A stretch of DNA of 64,000 nucleotides from Candidatus Dadabacteria bacterium (GCA_951812945.1 CATOTB010000001.1:552198-616197); one strand, 5' to 3'. Positions 15,328 to 28,004 are shown, counted from the stretch's first letter. Program-made: numbers and translations. The notes: generated by a model from the sequence alone, not told the origin.

Positions 15328-16017
15328 TCACCGGCACTTGCTTTCGATTTCTTCAATGCTTTTTTTCTCGACCGCGTCGCTTCGGAGCCCCCATCTTGTC
15401 TTTATCTCTTTCCACAAGCGGACGTACTCGCAGCGATAGGGATGGTTGGGGGGAGGCCATCTGGCCGGGTCTAGTGCCCCCTTCTTGCGGTTTTCGCTGC
15501 TTGAAACGGCAAGGAGGGTAGCGGGGGAGGAGAGATCGTTTGCGTACCTTCGTTTTTTCTCAGTGCTCCAAGTGCTTCCGCCGCTTATATGGGCTTCTTT
15601 CAACGGAACCAGATGGTCTATGTCAAGCTCTCGCGGGTCAGTGAAGATTTTTCCCGAGTATGGGTCAAGCCACTTCCCTGCAATGACTCTGCAGCCGTCC
15701 GGGGAAAGGGTAACAGGGACTAGGGATTCCTCCGCCAGAACTTCGTGTCTTGTATTCTGACAGTCTTTGTCTGCGTCTCTCCACCACGGGTGCCATTCTT
15801 TCCGTTTATATGTTGAAACTGCGGGAGAGGTTCCCTGTTTTTTCGCTTCAGGGGTTCTGTGGCAGTGATATTCTCCGGTTCTTTTTTCGGTGTGGCAGCC
15901 TTTTGCATCAAGTCCTCCTCCGTGTGCAAGGGCCGAAGAAGCAGAAAGAAGTAAAGCGCTAAGAGCGACTGCGAGCGGAAGAACTCGGTTTCCTCTTTTC
16001 AAGATCTGTCTCTTCAC
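15328..16017 (-). CDS. Secreted HNH nuclease with YHYH-like segment
   Basis: This exported protein of about 229 residues has a basic N-terminus, a hydrophobic stretch (LPLAVALSALLLSASSALA) and likely cleavage before HGGG. A short GCH...TGEYHCHR motif resembles YHYH-type metal-binding segments. A C-terminal HNH-like domain of the DUF1524 type has ELDIDHLVPLKEAH, SENRKKG and CEYVRLW. These secreted enzymes are nonspecific or uptake-linked nucleases. The GTG at 16017 overlaps the stop of the acyl-CoA ligase (GTGA), so I place the start there. Coupling to a ligase gene is odd for a nuclease; it may have landed next to the ligase by chance. The nuclease call is likely; the role in periplasm or outside is unknown. 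Confidence 0.75.
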   Translation of the reverse strand: MKRQILKRGNRVLPLAVALSALLLSASSALAHGGGLDAKGCHTEKRTGEYHCHRTPEAKKQGTSPAVSTYKRKEWHPWWRDADKDCQNTRHEVLAEESLVPVTLSPDGCRVIAGKWLDPYSGKIFTDPRELDIDHLVPLKEAHISGGSTWSTEKKRRYANDLSSPATLLAVSSSENRKKGALDPARWPPPNHPYRCEYVRLWKEIKTRWGLRSDAVEKKSIEEIESKCR

Positions 16018-17720
16018 CTCTTTAACTTGTAGCCGGCTTCCACCATGTCCCAAGTGTCTTTGGTAACTCCCTGTTCGCGAAGCTTGTTCTTCTGGGTTCT
16101 CTGCGTGCCGGTCTTCGGGAAGAAATCGACGAACCTTATGAACCTCGGAATCATGAAATAGGGAATCCTTGGCTGAAGATAATCCATCAGCTCTGGGGGA
16201 TCTATTTCTTTTCCTTCCTTAGGAATCACGAGTATCATGAGCTCGTCTTCTGCGTATTTCCCGGCTTCTGACTTTATGCCTATCGCGGCCGACTCCTCGA
16301 CATCGGGGTAGGAGTTGACGATCTTCTCCACCTCGAAGGAGCTTATGTTCTCTCCCCTTCTTCTTATGTAGTCCTTAACCCTGTCGACAAAGTATATGTA
16401 GCCGTCTTTGTCCATTCTTCCCGCATCGCCCGTGTGGAACCAGAAGTTTCTGAAGTCCTCGACGGTTTTCTCCGGCATCTTGTGATAGTAGTGAAGCATC
16501 ACGTTCGGTATCCTGGGGCGCACTATTATCTCCCCTATGCTTCCCCTCGGCACCTCCTCGTCCGTCTCCGGGTCGGCGACCTTTATCTCGTAGTTTGGGG
16601 CTTCTTTTCCGCAGGATCCCACCCGGAAGGGCTCTCCAGGCCTCATCCAGGTGCACTGGCCTATTTCCGTCAGGCCGTAGCCTTCCATGAACTTTATCCC
16701 GAAGCGCTCCATGAACTCCTCTATCATGTCGTGGGGGGCGGGTGAGCCCAGGACGAGCTTTATTTTATGCTGCCTCTCCTCCGGCACGGGAGGGGTGTTC
16801 CAGAGAAAATACGACATGGTTCCCACGGTGTTTAACTTGGTTATCCCGTGATCGACCATCCATTTCCAGAAGCGGCTTGAGCTGTATTTCTCCTCCACTA
16901 CAGTTTTCGCTCCCTTTATCAGCGCCGGGTAAACGGTCATCACCATGGCGTTTGAATGGAAAAGCGGAAGGCACGTGAAGCACACGTCACGAGGGCCGAC
17001 GTCCATTATCTCGGCGTAGTTCCTTGCGCTGCTGTAATCGGCGGCGCAAGGTCTCATGACTCCCTTTGAGCGGCCCGTTGTGCCGGAGGTATACATGAGC
17101 CTCGCGTAGTCCATGAAGGTGACCTCGATGTCCGGCTCTTTGCCCGAACCCGAGTTTATGAATTCCGAGTAGGAGATCATCTTGCGGAACCTGTATCCGT
17201 GTCTTTTAAACTTCTTGTCCCCGCTCCTTGTCCAGACTATCACGTGGCGGAGCTTTGTGAGGTTTTTCGCTATGGGGGGCATGCGGTCTAGGTACTCTTC
17301 CGCTATGAAAAGCACCTCGGCGTCTGAGCTGTCGATTATGTATTCAAGAAAATCCATCTTGTAGGCCGTGTTTATGGGTACCATCACGGCTCCCATCTTG
17401 AGGATTCCGAACCACGTTATTACGTAGTCATCTGAGTTCGGCATGTAGACGGCGACCTTCTTTGCCTTCTCAACCCCGAGGTCGCAAAGGGCGTTTGCAA
17501 TGCGGTTAGCGAGACGGTTTGTCTGGTAGAAACTTAGGGGCTTTTTGTAGCCGAACTGAAGGAAGGGCTTTTTGCCCAGCTTCTTCGCCTGCTCCCTGAG
17601 CACCTTGGGAAGCACCCAGTTCGACCTGTCTTCCTTCAGGTACCAGTTGACGTCGAATTTCCCGTTCTCGCGCTTGTAGGTGACGGGATGCATTAGATCC
17701 TTAGGTTCTTTTCTTGTCAT
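16014..17720 (-). CDS. AMP-forming acyl-CoA ligase
   Basis: This 568-residue ANL-superfamily enzyme has YTSGTTGRSKG (AMP/ATP loop), EGYGLTEIG, the FHTGDAG motif and RRGENISSFEVE before a C-terminal lid with the catalytic-lysine region (GTQRTQKNKLRE). Such enzymes activate a carboxylate as an adenylate and load it on CoA. The overall look is nearest to crotonobetaine/carnitine-CoA ligase-type proteins, but the substrate cannot be read from sequence. The start is backed by GGAGAG 4 nt before the ATG. It is followed by the HNH gene with a 4-nt overlap and preceded by tatC on the same strand. Confidence 0.88.
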   Translation of the reverse strand: MTRKEPKDLMHPVTYKRENGKFDVNWYLKEDRSNWVLPKVLREQAKKLGKKPFLQFGYKKPLSFYQTNRLANRIANALCDLGVEKAKKVAVYMPNSDDYVITWFGILKMGAVMVPINTAYKMDFLEYIIDSSDAEVLFIAEEYLDRMPPIAKNLTKLRHVIVWTRSGDKKFKRHGYRFRKMISYSEFINSGSGKEPDIEVTFMDYARLMYTSGTTGRSKGVMRPCAADYSSARNYAEIMDVGPRDVCFTCLPLFHSNAMVMTVYPALIKGAKTVVEEKYSSSRFWKWMVDHGITKLNTVGTMSYFLWNTPPVPEERQHKIKLVLGSPAPHDMIEEFMERFGIKFMEGYGLTEIGQCTWMRPGEPFRVGSCGKEAPNYEIKVADPETDEEVPRGSIGEIIVRPRIPNVMLHYYHKMPEKTVEDFRNFWFHTGDAGRMDKDGYIYFVDRVKDYIRRRGENISSFEVEKIVNSYPDVEESAAIGIKSEAGKYAEDELMILVIPKEGKEIDPPELMDYLQPRIPYFMIPRFIRFVDFFPKTGTQRTQKNKLREQGVTKDTWDMVEAGYKLKR

Positions 17721-17779
17721 TTTTCTCTCCTTTTCCGCATTGCGGCTGGGATTCTCGGTTAAGGGTCAGGTCTTTCTAT

Positions 17780-18523
17780 TTAACCAAATTCTCCTCCCGC
17801 CGGTTCTGTTTCGGGTTTTTTCTTTGCGAATATCTTTGCGATAACTATTCCAAGCTCGTAGAAGATGAAAAGAGGAATGAGCATGAACATCATCGATACG
17901 GCGTCTGTAGTCGGGGTTATGAAGGCGGCCAGAATGGCGTTTAACAAGAGTGCGTATTTTCTGTTCCTCGCAAGGAATCCCGCCGTTACGAGCCCGAGCC
18001 TGGAGAGGATGAAAACCACAAGCGGGAACTCAAACACGAGCCCGAAACCTATCATAAGCGCCGTAAGGAACGACAGCGCCTCCTTTATGCTCGGAAACGC
18101 CTTTACGTACTCAGTCGTGTATTCCCCGAGCAGGAACCGCAGTCCCTGAGGGGCGGCGACGAAGTAGCAGAAAAGCGCTCCCAGGATGAAAAACAGGGTT
18201 CCGAAGATGACGAGCGGGATAACGACCCTTTTTTCCTTCTTGTAAAGTGCCGGGGAAACGAAATGCCAGGCGTTATAGAGAATGAAAGGAACCGAAAGGA
18301 AAAAGGAGAAAAACAGCGATACCTTTAAGTAGGTTAAAAAACCCTCGGCCGGGCGGGTGAATATAAGGGAGCTTCCCTCGGGCAGGCTCCTTATTATGGG
18401 TCCCATGAGCAGGTCGAAGAGCTGCTTTGAGAAAATGTAACAAGGGACGAAGAAGACAAGTATGGGAATTACTGAATATATGATTCTTTTTCTGAGTTCT
18501 TCTGCGTGCTCAAGAAAATTCAT
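17780..18523 (-). CDS. tatC: Sec-independent protein translocase TatC
   Basis: This inner-membrane receptor of the Tat pathway binds twin-arginine signal peptides of folded proteins. The start FLEHAEELRKRI is the classic TatC opening, with the conserved Glu, and six hydrophobic helices follow. FEFPLVVFILSRLGLV in the fourth helix region and ITPTTDAVSM near the end match family blocks. I prefer the ATG at 18523, which gives the usual family N-terminus and has AGAAG upstream; an ATG 18 nt further up is possible. tatA/tatB are not adjacent. Confidence 0.93.
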   Translation of the reverse strand: MNFLEHAEELRKRIIYSVIPILVFFVPCYIFSKQLFDLLMGPIIRSLPEGSSLIFTRPAEGFLTYLKVSLFFSFFLSVPFILYNAWHFVSPALYKKEKRVVIPLVIFGTLFFILGALFCYFVAAPQGLRFLLGEYTTEYVKAFPSIKEALSFLTALMIGFGLVFEFPLVVFILSRLGLVTAGFLARNRKYALLLNAILAAFITPTTDAVSMMFMLIPLFIFYELGIVIAKIFAKKKPETEPAGGEFG

Positions 18524-18639
18524 GCCGCTTTCTTCTTTCATTACGGCAGGTTAGGGTAACCCAAATCGCGGTTTTTAACAATCCCTTCGGCGTTCGCCGG
18601 AGACTCTCTCTGCCCGCTTTCCAAACGCGGTCTGACTGA

Positions 18640-18667
18640 TTGACATTGTCTTTGGTTTAACTATTAT
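18640..18667 (+). promoter_or_regulatory. Promoter of serA-hisZ-purA
   Basis: TTGACA (18640-18645) and TATTAT (18662-18667) are separated by 16 nt, a near-consensus sigma70-type promoter. Transcription would start near 18674, leaving a leader of about 32 nt before serA. Confidence 0.65.
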
Positions 18668-18705
18668 GTTACTGGTTTTTTATCCCGCCTTTCCGGAGGA
18701 ATCTC

Positions 18706-20296
18706 TTGAAAATACTTATAACTGACGGACTTGCGAAGCAGGGTCTTGAACTTCTGATGGCCGCCGAGGGAGTGGAGGTTGACGAAAGAAAAGGCGTCTC
18801 TCCCGAAGAGCTCACTGATATCATAAAGGATTACGACGGCCTCGTGGTAAGAAGCGCCACGAAAGTTACGAGGGAAGTTATAGAGGCTTCGGGCGGTCGG
18901 CTTCGGATAATAGGCCGCGCCGGCATAGGAATAGACAACATAGACCTTGACGCCGCGACCAGAAACGGGGTGGCCGTGATGAACACCCCGGAGTCAAATT
19001 CCATAACCACTGCTGAGCACACAATCACTCTTCTGCTCTCTCTTGCGAGAAGGATTCCCCAGGCCCACTCCTCGATAAAGTCGGGCAAGTGGGAGAGAAA
19101 CAAGTACAAGGGGGTCGAGGTCTACGGGAAGACAATCGGCCTTGTGGGTCTTGGAAACATAGGAAAGCTGGTCGCCGAGCGGGCGATGGGTCTTAAAATG
19201 AAGGCGATTGCGTATGATCCGTATCTGAGCCAGGAAGCCGCGAAGAAGCTCAGCATCGAGCTTGTCTCTTTAGATGAGCTTTTCCGCCGCTCAGACGTGA
19301 TAACCGTGCACACCCCCCTTAACGACGAAACGAGGGATCTTATAAACTCTGAGTCTTTCGCGAAGATGAAGGAAGGGGTGATAGTGATTAACTGCGCCCG
19401 GGGGGGGATAGTGAACGAGGCGGACATGGCCGAGGCGCTTCGGGAAGGCAAGGTGGGAGGAGCGGCGTTTGACGTTTACACCTCGGAACCTGTTGATCCC
19501 GACAACCCTGTTCTGTCAGTCGAGGAGAACATAGTGCTTACCCCGCATCTCGGAGCTTCGACGGAAGAGGCGCAGATAAAGGTCGGAACCACCATGGCGC
19601 AGCAGCTGATAGATTTCGCGCAGAAAGGGGTTGTGAAAAACGCGGTTAACATGCCGTCGCTGACGACGGAGCAGCTTGCCGTGATGAAGCCGTATCTGTC
19701 CATCTGCGAGAAGATAGGCAGTCTTCACGGCCAGCTCTGCGAGGGCGCTGTCCGCACTATAGAGGTTACTTACGAGGGCGAGGTGGCCGAAATGGACTCC
19801 GGGTACCTGACAGTCGCCGTGCTGAAAGGGTTTCTCTCGCACATAATGGACATCTCGGTGACCTACGTCAACGCCCCGTCTATAGCCGAGGAGAGAAAAA
19901 TAAAGGTGGTGGAGTCAAAGTCTGCCGTCATGAGCCAGTACACAAACCTCATTACCGTAACAGTGACGACCCGTAAGGAGACCAGCGAAGTCTCGGGAAG
20001 CGTGTTCGGCGGTAATCATGGAAGGATAGTCAAGGTAAACGGGGTTGAAATCGATGTTGTTCCCGAAGGATTCCTGCTCGTGAGCAACAACTACGACCGC
20101 CCGGGCTTCATAGGATCGATGTGTTCTGTTTTGGGAAAAAACAACGTCAATATCGGTCGTATGCACCTTGGAAGAAAATCCGTGGGCGGGGAAGCTATAG
20201 TGTTCACGAACGTTGATACACGGGTAAGCGAGGAAGTTATCCAGGAAATTTCCGCCATAGAGAATATTATTTCGGTAACCCAGGTCAGTTTTTCAG

Positions 20297-20304
<8 letters not shown>
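18706..20304 (+). CDS. serA: D-3-phosphoglycerate dehydrogenase
   Basis: This enzyme catalyses the first step of serine synthesis, oxidising 3-phosphoglycerate with NAD. The 532-residue length marks the long form: substrate and NAD domains (GRAGIGIDNID, the VGLGNIGK Rossmann loop, INCARGGIVNE, HLGASTEEAQ), then an allosteric-substrate-binding domain and a C-terminal ACT domain (NYDRPGFIGSM, NVNIGRMHLGR). The TTG start has CGGAGGA upstream. It is the first gene of serA-hisZ-purA and overlaps hisZ by 8 nt. Confidence 0.96.
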
Positions 20305-22860
<2,556 letters not shown>

Positions 22861-23250
22861 TCAGTCCCCTTTCAGGACCTTGATTGTCTTTGCCGCAAGC
22901 TTGGGGTCAAACCTGTTCTCAGAAGAAATAAAATTACTGTCGAAAAGCCCTGCCACTTCCACTATGTTGCCCTCGGCGAAAGAGAGCTCCTTTTCCCAGA
23001 TGACCGTTATGTAGTTTCCTTCGCTGTCGGCTAGCTTGAAGGTTGTTGATTCTGCCGGTTCCTCTGTCGTTTTCATTTCCCATACTTTTCCCTTCACGCG
23101 CACTTCCTGCATCGTGTACACCGAGGGATTAAGCACAAGAACCACTACGGATTTGTCGGCCGATATCATGGAAGTTGCAGGGTTCTCCCATCTTGCGCAT
23201 GCGGGGGCGAGCAGCATGGCTGCCAGAAAAAAAACGGCGGTTATTCTCAT
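22861..23250 (-). CDS. Small exported, possibly lipid-anchored protein
   Basis: This 129-residue protein has an N-terminal hydrophobic signal ending in LLAPAC; Cys18 could be lipid-modified, though the lipobox is imperfect. The mature part looks like a compact OB-like beta barrel (VRVKGKVWEM, ITVIWEKEL, GNIVEVAGLF), reminiscent of the fold of CcmE and similar periplasmic proteins, but I cannot name a family. Its ATG overlaps the phoH stop (ATGA), so the two are co-transcribed. Function is unknown. Confidence 0.65.
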   Translation of the reverse strand: MRITAVFFLAAMLLAPACARWENPATSMISADKSVVVLVLNPSVYTMQEVRVKGKVWEMKTTEEPAESTTFKLADSEGNYITVIWEKELSFAEGNIVEVAGLFDSNFISSENRFDPKLAAKTIKVLKGD

Positions 23251-24236
23251 CTGTTTTCTCCGATCACTGGTGTATGTCCACTCACATTATCCTTAATTCT
23301 TTCGTATGCGTCTATTATTTTCATTACTAGCGGATGTCTTATGACGTCGGTTTTCGAGAAGTTGACGAACTCTATTCCCTTTATTCCGGAGAGGATGTTC
23401 ATGGCTTCGATCAGGCCGGAGTTCTGTTCCCTGGCCAGGTCTATCTGGGTGATGTCTCCCGTTATGACCGTTTTTGAGCCGAATCCGAGTCTGGTAAGGA
23501 ACATCTTCATCTGTATCGCCGTAGTGTTCTGGGCTTCATCAAGAATTATGAACGCGTCGTTTAGCGTTCTTCCTCTCATGTAGGCTATCGGAACGATTTC
23601 AATCATGTTTTTCTCAATCAGCCTGTTTGCCTTCTCAAACTCCATCATGTCGTAAAGAGCGTCAAAAAGGGGTCTCAGGTAAGGATTCACCTTTTCCTGA
23701 AGATCGCCGGGGAGAAACCCGAGTTTCTCTCCAGCTTCCACGGCGGGCCGCGCAAGCACTATTCTGTTTACCTTCTTGTTCGTAAACGCCGAGACGGCCA
23801 TCGCCATCGCCAGGTAGGTTTTTCCCGTCCCGGCGGGCCCTATTCCGAACACCATGTCGTTTCTTCTTATGGCGTCGATGTAGAGCTTCTGGTTTATCGT
23901 TTTGGGGCTTATTATTTTTTTCCGGACGGATATGCAGACCGTGTCGAGGAATATTTCTTCAAGGGATGCGTCTTTCTGGCTTAGAAGCCTCTTCGCTATT
24001 TTTATGTCGGAAGGCTGAAGAACGTACCCCTTTTCTATAAGCGAGTACATCTGTCCCATGAGCATTCCCGCTTCCGCGGTCCTCTCCTCGTTTCCCTTGA
24101 GAGTGATTTTGTTGCCCCGGGTGTGGATGCTTATGTCGAACTCGTTTTCTATTTCCTTGAGATTCGAGTTAAGTTCCCCGTAGAGGACTTTTACCGCTTC
24201 TATGTTCTCAAGTTCAATTTCCCTGATTCCTTCCAT
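23247..24236 (-). CDS. phoH: PhoH-family ATPase
   Basis: This is a cytoplasmic P-loop ATPase of about 330 residues. After a KH-like N-terminal part it has GPAGTGKTYLAMAMAV, LARPAVEAGEKLGFLPGDL, DALYDMMEF, AYMRGRTLNDAFIILDEAQN, TRLGFGSKTVITGDITQIDL and VRHPLV-like blocks in family order. PhoH/YbeZ proteins work with ribosome-associated YbeY in RNA handling; no ybeY is next to it here. I use ATG 24236; a GTG 6 nt upstream is possible. Confidence 0.92.
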   Translation of the reverse strand: MEGIREIELENIEAVKVLYGELNSNLKEIENEFDISIHTRGNKITLKGNEERTAEAGMLMGQMYSLIEKGYVLQPSDIKIAKRLLSQKDASLEEIFLDTVCISVRKKIISPKTINQKLYIDAIRRNDMVFGIGPAGTGKTYLAMAMAVSAFTNKKVNRIVLARPAVEAGEKLGFLPGDLQEKVNPYLRPLFDALYDMMEFEKANRLIEKNMIEIVPIAYMRGRTLNDAFIILDEAQNTTAIQMKMFLTRLGFGSKTVITGDITQIDLAREQNSGLIEAMNILSGIKGIEFVNFSKTDVIRHPLVMKIIDAYERIKDNVSGHTPVIGENR

Positions 24237-24444
24237 AGGCACTTAGGCTACCGCGCGGGAGAAATTGTGCTTCGCGTCTAGAATTCTTATGGCACCCACC
24301 CAAAAACGATATTGTACAAACTGGCTTTCCACTTCTGTTTATTTTTCCTTTTTTTAAGGTTTTTCTCAACAGTTTTAGGATCCTTTGTTCCGAATCTCCA
24401 TCAGCATATGGGGATGATAGAGCCTGAATCTGGCTACAAGTATC

Positions 24445-25149
24445 TCAGTCTTTTTCAGTTGAGATTTGATCTCGTGTCATTCGGTTTATTCGTTGAAACT
24501 TCTTCCGTCCCATGCGTAAGGCTTGAGCATCGGGAATCTTTGTTGTAGCAACAGGTAGTTGTAGTCTTTCACTTGGTTTCATTGATTTTGCTTGATCCTT
24601 AACACTTGATTCAAGTGCGTTTTTCTTTAACTCGGCGTGTGAAGTTGCTATTTGAATAAAGCGAATAAAATCATCTGCTGAATCAGGGACAGGACTTGAA
24701 TACGACTGGACCATGCATCCAATACCCAAAAAATTCCCCGTACTCTCGTCAACCAAGATTGTAGTGACTGCTTGTCGACTTGTGCCGTGTCGATGCGCAA
24801 TCCATGTATCCCTTAGGGCTAAAAGCCACTTATAGTAATCAATTCCGCCAGGAATATTTTGATAGATTTTTTGAGGATCCAGTCTGACGGGAGCGGCAGG
24901 GTCGAAACATGCCATGAAACTGATCACAGCATCGCGAAATAAACTCGCCGAGCTATCATTCTTACCAGACTCAGGTTGTTCGGCGACCTTGTCTTTCCAT
25001 AGTTTGGCCACTTGTAAACAATACTGCAGGTCGTCAACCAACAGATACCATTCTGCGAAAGTTTGTGCTTCAGATGTTTCCATCGTACGTATTACATGGC
25101 TGTGCTCTGCTTTTATGTGATTGCTTTCTGAGTCGTGACTTGACGTCAT
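24445..25149 (-). CDS. Unrecognised 234-residue protein
   Basis: I do not recognise this protein. It is soluble and acidic at the start, with a motif-poor core (WYLLVDDLQYCLQVAKLWKD, then YKWLLALRDTWIAHRHG). The phrase RDTWIAHRHG resembles the RxxxxH-type segment in HEPN-like proteins, so a HEPN relation is possible but unproven. The ATG at 25149 has AGGAG 10 nt upstream. It opens the second accessory island, beside the XhoI-type restriction system. Confidence 0.55.
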   Translation of the reverse strand: MTSSHDSESNHIKAEHSHVIRTMETSEAQTFAEWYLLVDDLQYCLQVAKLWKDKVAEQPESGKNDSSASLFRDAVISFMACFDPAAPVRLDPQKIYQNIPGGIDYYKWLLALRDTWIAHRHGTSRQAVTTILVDESTGNFLGIGCMVQSYSSPVPDSADDFIRFIQIATSHAELKKNALESSVKDQAKSMKPSERLQLPVATTKIPDAQALRMGRKKFQRINRMTRDQISTEKD

Positions 25150-25215
25150 AGAGTTCACTCTCCTGATATTTTCGGGAATTATGTATTACCGTTGACAAGC
25201 TTAAGTTAACAGAGT

Positions 25216-25437
25216 CTAGTCTTTAATCATCCCGAAATGCTGGAATGCCGCAAAGATTGGTTCACGGTGATGTTCTGGGCATGGATGTTTTCGTTCATTG
25301 CCTTGACGATTCCAAGTGTTGCGACGACGTGGAAGGCCCACTAATTCTTTGCAATGGGCGATATGGCAGCCACCACTATGTAGTTCCAATCCGTATTCCT
25401 CTAATACCCACTCTCGTATCTCATCATAGGTTGCCAA
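25216..25437 (-). CDS. Small conserved-looking 73-residue protein
   Basis: This short protein starts at TTG with AAGGAGA 6 nt before it, a good reason to believe it. It has an N-terminal ATYDEIREWVLEEYGLEL helix-like segment, then IAHCKELVGLPRR, a basic N-R-Q-G-N-E-R patch, HPCPEHH and FAAFQHFGMI at the end. I have a memory of a widespread small family with this layout (IAHVKELxGLP, NRQGxER, PCP, FRHFGMI), sometimes loosely called an RNA-related protein, but I cannot assign a role. It lies just downstream of the restriction enzyme gene. Confidence 0.6.
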   Translation of the reverse strand: MATYDEIREWVLEEYGLELHSGGCHIAHCKELVGLPRRRNTWNRQGNERKHPCPEHHREPIFAAFQHFGMIKD

Positions 25438-25550
25438 TATTATTCTCCTTCGCTTTCTATCAACGCAGCATTATATCATGTGGAAATTCGTTGTCGGACC
25501 GTTTCTTCTTCTTGCCGAAGGGAACTAGGCATGTTGTGCGGTTCTGTTCA

Positions 25551-26285
25551 CTACCTTTCCGCTTCAGCGGCTATATGGCCTGCGAGTTCTGTTACAAAGG
25601 TACGGAGACCTGTAGTCTCGCTCATTTCGACGTATTTGCCGGTACGTGTGGCGGAGCGGGGAGACATGAGGACACACGCGGCCGAGTAGAGTCGTTCCTG
25701 AACCATCTTTTTGCAGAAGACGTTGTAACGGTCTGCATAGGATGCGTTTTGGAAATCCGGGAACAGCGGAAAGTGGGGAGATAAATTTTTTACCGGTTTG
25801 CGCGATGCAGGTGCATCTTCAAGAAGAATCAGCCAGCCCAGGAAAGGTTGCGATTGCTCACCAAACGCACCTTCGCGATAGGCTGTCCACAGATCGACAG
25901 CGGTTCCAATGGCTTCTTCGGTACGGTTGTTAAAATTATTACCGAATGAAGGGCCAACCTGTGATTTTAATTCGATAGCTGCAACCAGGCGATCTTTTCT
26001 CAATATCAGCAGATCCCAAATCTTCGTTGGACGAAAATAACCGGGAAGGGTCAACACGCGTCCGTGTTTCAGAACTTTAGCATCCTTCATACCGTTTTTG
26101 CGAACAAGGCTAGACACCAGATCGAGAAAACCATCCATGTTCTTTCCGGCTGTGACTCCTGCACGTTCCCCCTGGTCGGTTCTTCCGGAGTCGATTTGCC
26201 GCTGACGAGCCACCTCTCGATTCTTCCAGAATTTTCTTACCGCTGTTGCGGCTTTGCGTTCGTAGTCTGCGAGGTCAAGTGTCAT
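25551..26285 (-). CDS. XhoI/PaeR7I-type type II restriction endonuclease
   Basis: This 244-residue protein matches the XhoI/PaeR7I family. Its best block is [16 protein letters not shown] with [10 protein letters not shown] following (about 102-127). The PD-(D/E)XK site can be read as Asp91 (KIWDLL) with Glu105-Leu-Lys107. Family enzymes cut CTCGAG. The matching methyltransferase gene ends 5 bp upstream on the same strand, giving an M-then-R operon. The protein looks intact. CTCGAG sites do occur in this window (for example near 4938 and 29434), so host methylation is needed. Confidence 0.88.
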   Translation of the reverse strand: MTLDLADYERKAATAVRKFWKNREVARQRQIDSGRTDQGERAGVTAGKNMDGFLDLVSSLVRKNGMKDAKVLKHGRVLTLPGYFRPTKIWDLLILRKDRLVAAIELKSQVGPSFGNNFNNRTEEAIGTAVDLWTAYREGAFGEQSQPFLGWLILLEDAPASRKPVKNLSPHFPLFPDFQNASYADRYNVFCKKMVQERLYSAACVLMSPRSATRTGKYVEMSETTGLRTFVTELAGHIAAEAER

Positions 26286-26290
26286 GGTTT

Positions 26291-28000
26291 TCAGTTTCCA
26301 TTTCCACGGAAGGCAAGCCGCTCGCTCTCGTTCATACCGTACAGTTTGAATATTGCCTCATTGCGTCTCGAGACATCCCCGTTTTTGGCTGCGGTGACAA
26401 GTTCATAACGAAGATATTCCGGTACATCCCGCCAGAACGGCACGCATATGCGACGCAGGTATTGAGCCTGAAAGCGGAGATACCCTCCGCGCATTTTCGT
26501 CGAGTAGGTGTTAACAAACAGTTCTGCGATGCCTGACTGCAAAACGGCCTGCAGAACCCTCAAATCCCATTGTTCGGAGGTAATGTAGTAAAGGTTATGA
26601 TGCGGATAAAACAGCCCGTCCTCATATACTATATGTGCTTCTCCTTTGATGTCTGGAATCAGCAGCTTCGGCTGTTTTGCAAGTGCCGGATAGATGCGAT
26701 CGATGGTTCTGTACCAGCTGTGCGGGTTTTTCTTGGAAACATGACGCTTCCTAATTTCATGCTCATAGCGGTTAAGATAGGCACTCAATTTCGGGTAGTC
26801 GTCTAGGGACACGAGGCCACCCTCGTCATCAAACGGGTTGATGACACCATATCCACGCCATTGTACTTGGCCCGAAACAATATCGCGCGTTGTGACAAGA
26901 GGCAGCTTGCGATCCTCTTCCACGTCAAGCGCGTCAAACGGTGCGACGAAAAACTTGTCTGCGCCGGTGGCAACCCCGATTCCCACATTGCAGCCGGCAT
27001 CTTCCAGTGAGGGGAATTCCCGTTCAATCCGCCGCACCAAATCCAGCCGGTCAAACGACTCCAGTATCCATGGTTCGGTGCCTGTTGTGACTCCGCTGAC
27101 CTGCTCTATGTCTTCGGCATCCAGTGGTTCCTGCGACAACATCTTTTGAGATAAGGCGGCCAGACTGTCGACGCTGATCTCGGGTTGACGGGCGAGGCGG
27201 GTTGGTCCTGAAGGTTCTTTGGAGATGATCGTTATCGCCGGATAGGCGATAACGTCGGAATGGAAGGCGGGTGTATCTACCATGTCCACGTAAAATTTTA
27301 AACGATAGTTCTCTGCCACGAGTTTACGAAGTGGTCCTCCATAGCGGTTTTTCATCCACCTGTCCGCACAGATGAATCCCAGTTTTCCATCTTCAGACAG
27401 AAGGGATAGGGATTTCTCGATGAATGGAATATATATATCGGCGCGGTCAAAAATTGTGTGGAACCGTTGCCGGTATTCCTTCATCAGATCGTCGGGAATT
27501 GCTTCTTGTCTTACGTAAGGCGGATTGCCGACCACATAATCAAAATGGCCGCCTATAAATTCAAGAAGGAAGTCGCCTTGGATCAGCCACTTGTCCAGCA
27601 AGGCGATTCGTGCCTGTGTGGCAAGTTCTTCACGGGAGAGGATATTGTCCAGACGTTCGCGAGTTCTTTTAAAGGTAGGATGATGTAATTCCACCGCGCA
27701 GATTGCGTCTTGCAAAACAGAGGCGGAAGCTTCAGAGTTGCGCCAAGTGGTCAGAAGACGTTCTACGGCTGCCAAAAGGAATTCCCCATCGCCGAAGGAC
27801 GGTTCAAGCAGACGATGTTTATAAAGCGCTTTGTCGGTCGTGTACTCTGCTAGGTCGAGAATGAAATCCACCACTTCACGACGGGTTGAAACTGCGCCGC
27901 GTTCCTTTATACCGCCTTCCGCCATTGTTGCCGCTTCGGCTTCTGCGGTAGAAATTCCAGGCAGAAATGGTTGGTGCACGAGACGAATTGCTTTAGCCAT
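26291..28000 (-). CDS. Adenine-specific DNA methyltransferase of the XhoI-type system
   Basis: This 569-residue N6-adenine methyltransferase has motif [10 protein letters not shown] (66-74), the catalytic NPPY at 159-162 followed by VRQE, and a long C-terminal target-recognition region. The order motif I before NPPY marks a gamma-class enzyme. Being coupled to a PaeR7I-type nuclease, it most likely methylates A in CTCGAG and protects the host. The start may be this ATG or the later MAEGG in the same frame, since [11 protein letters not shown] is the first conserved block. Confidence 0.88.
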   Translation of the reverse strand: MAKAIRLVHQPFLPGISTAEAEAATMAEGGIKERGAVSTRREVVDFILDLAEYTTDKALYKHRLLEPSFGDGEFLLAAVERLLTTWRNSEASASVLQDAICAVELHHPTFKRTRERLDNILSREELATQARIALLDKWLIQGDFLLEFIGGHFDYVVGNPPYVRQEAIPDDLMKEYRQRFHTIFDRADIYIPFIEKSLSLLSEDGKLGFICADRWMKNRYGGPLRKLVAENYRLKFYVDMVDTPAFHSDVIAYPAITIISKEPSGPTRLARQPEISVDSLAALSQKMLSQEPLDAEDIEQVSGVTTGTEPWILESFDRLDLVRRIEREFPSLEDAGCNVGIGVATGADKFFVAPFDALDVEEDRKLPLVTTRDIVSGQVQWRGYGVINPFDDEGGLVSLDDYPKLSAYLNRYEHEIRKRHVSKKNPHSWYRTIDRIYPALAKQPKLLIPDIKGEAHIVYEDGLFYPHHNLYYITSEQWDLRVLQAVLQSGIAELFVNTYSTKMRGGYLRFQAQYLRRICVPFWRDVPEYLRYELVTAAKNGDVSRRNEAIFKLYGMNESERLAFRGNGN

Positions 28001-28004
28001 TACT

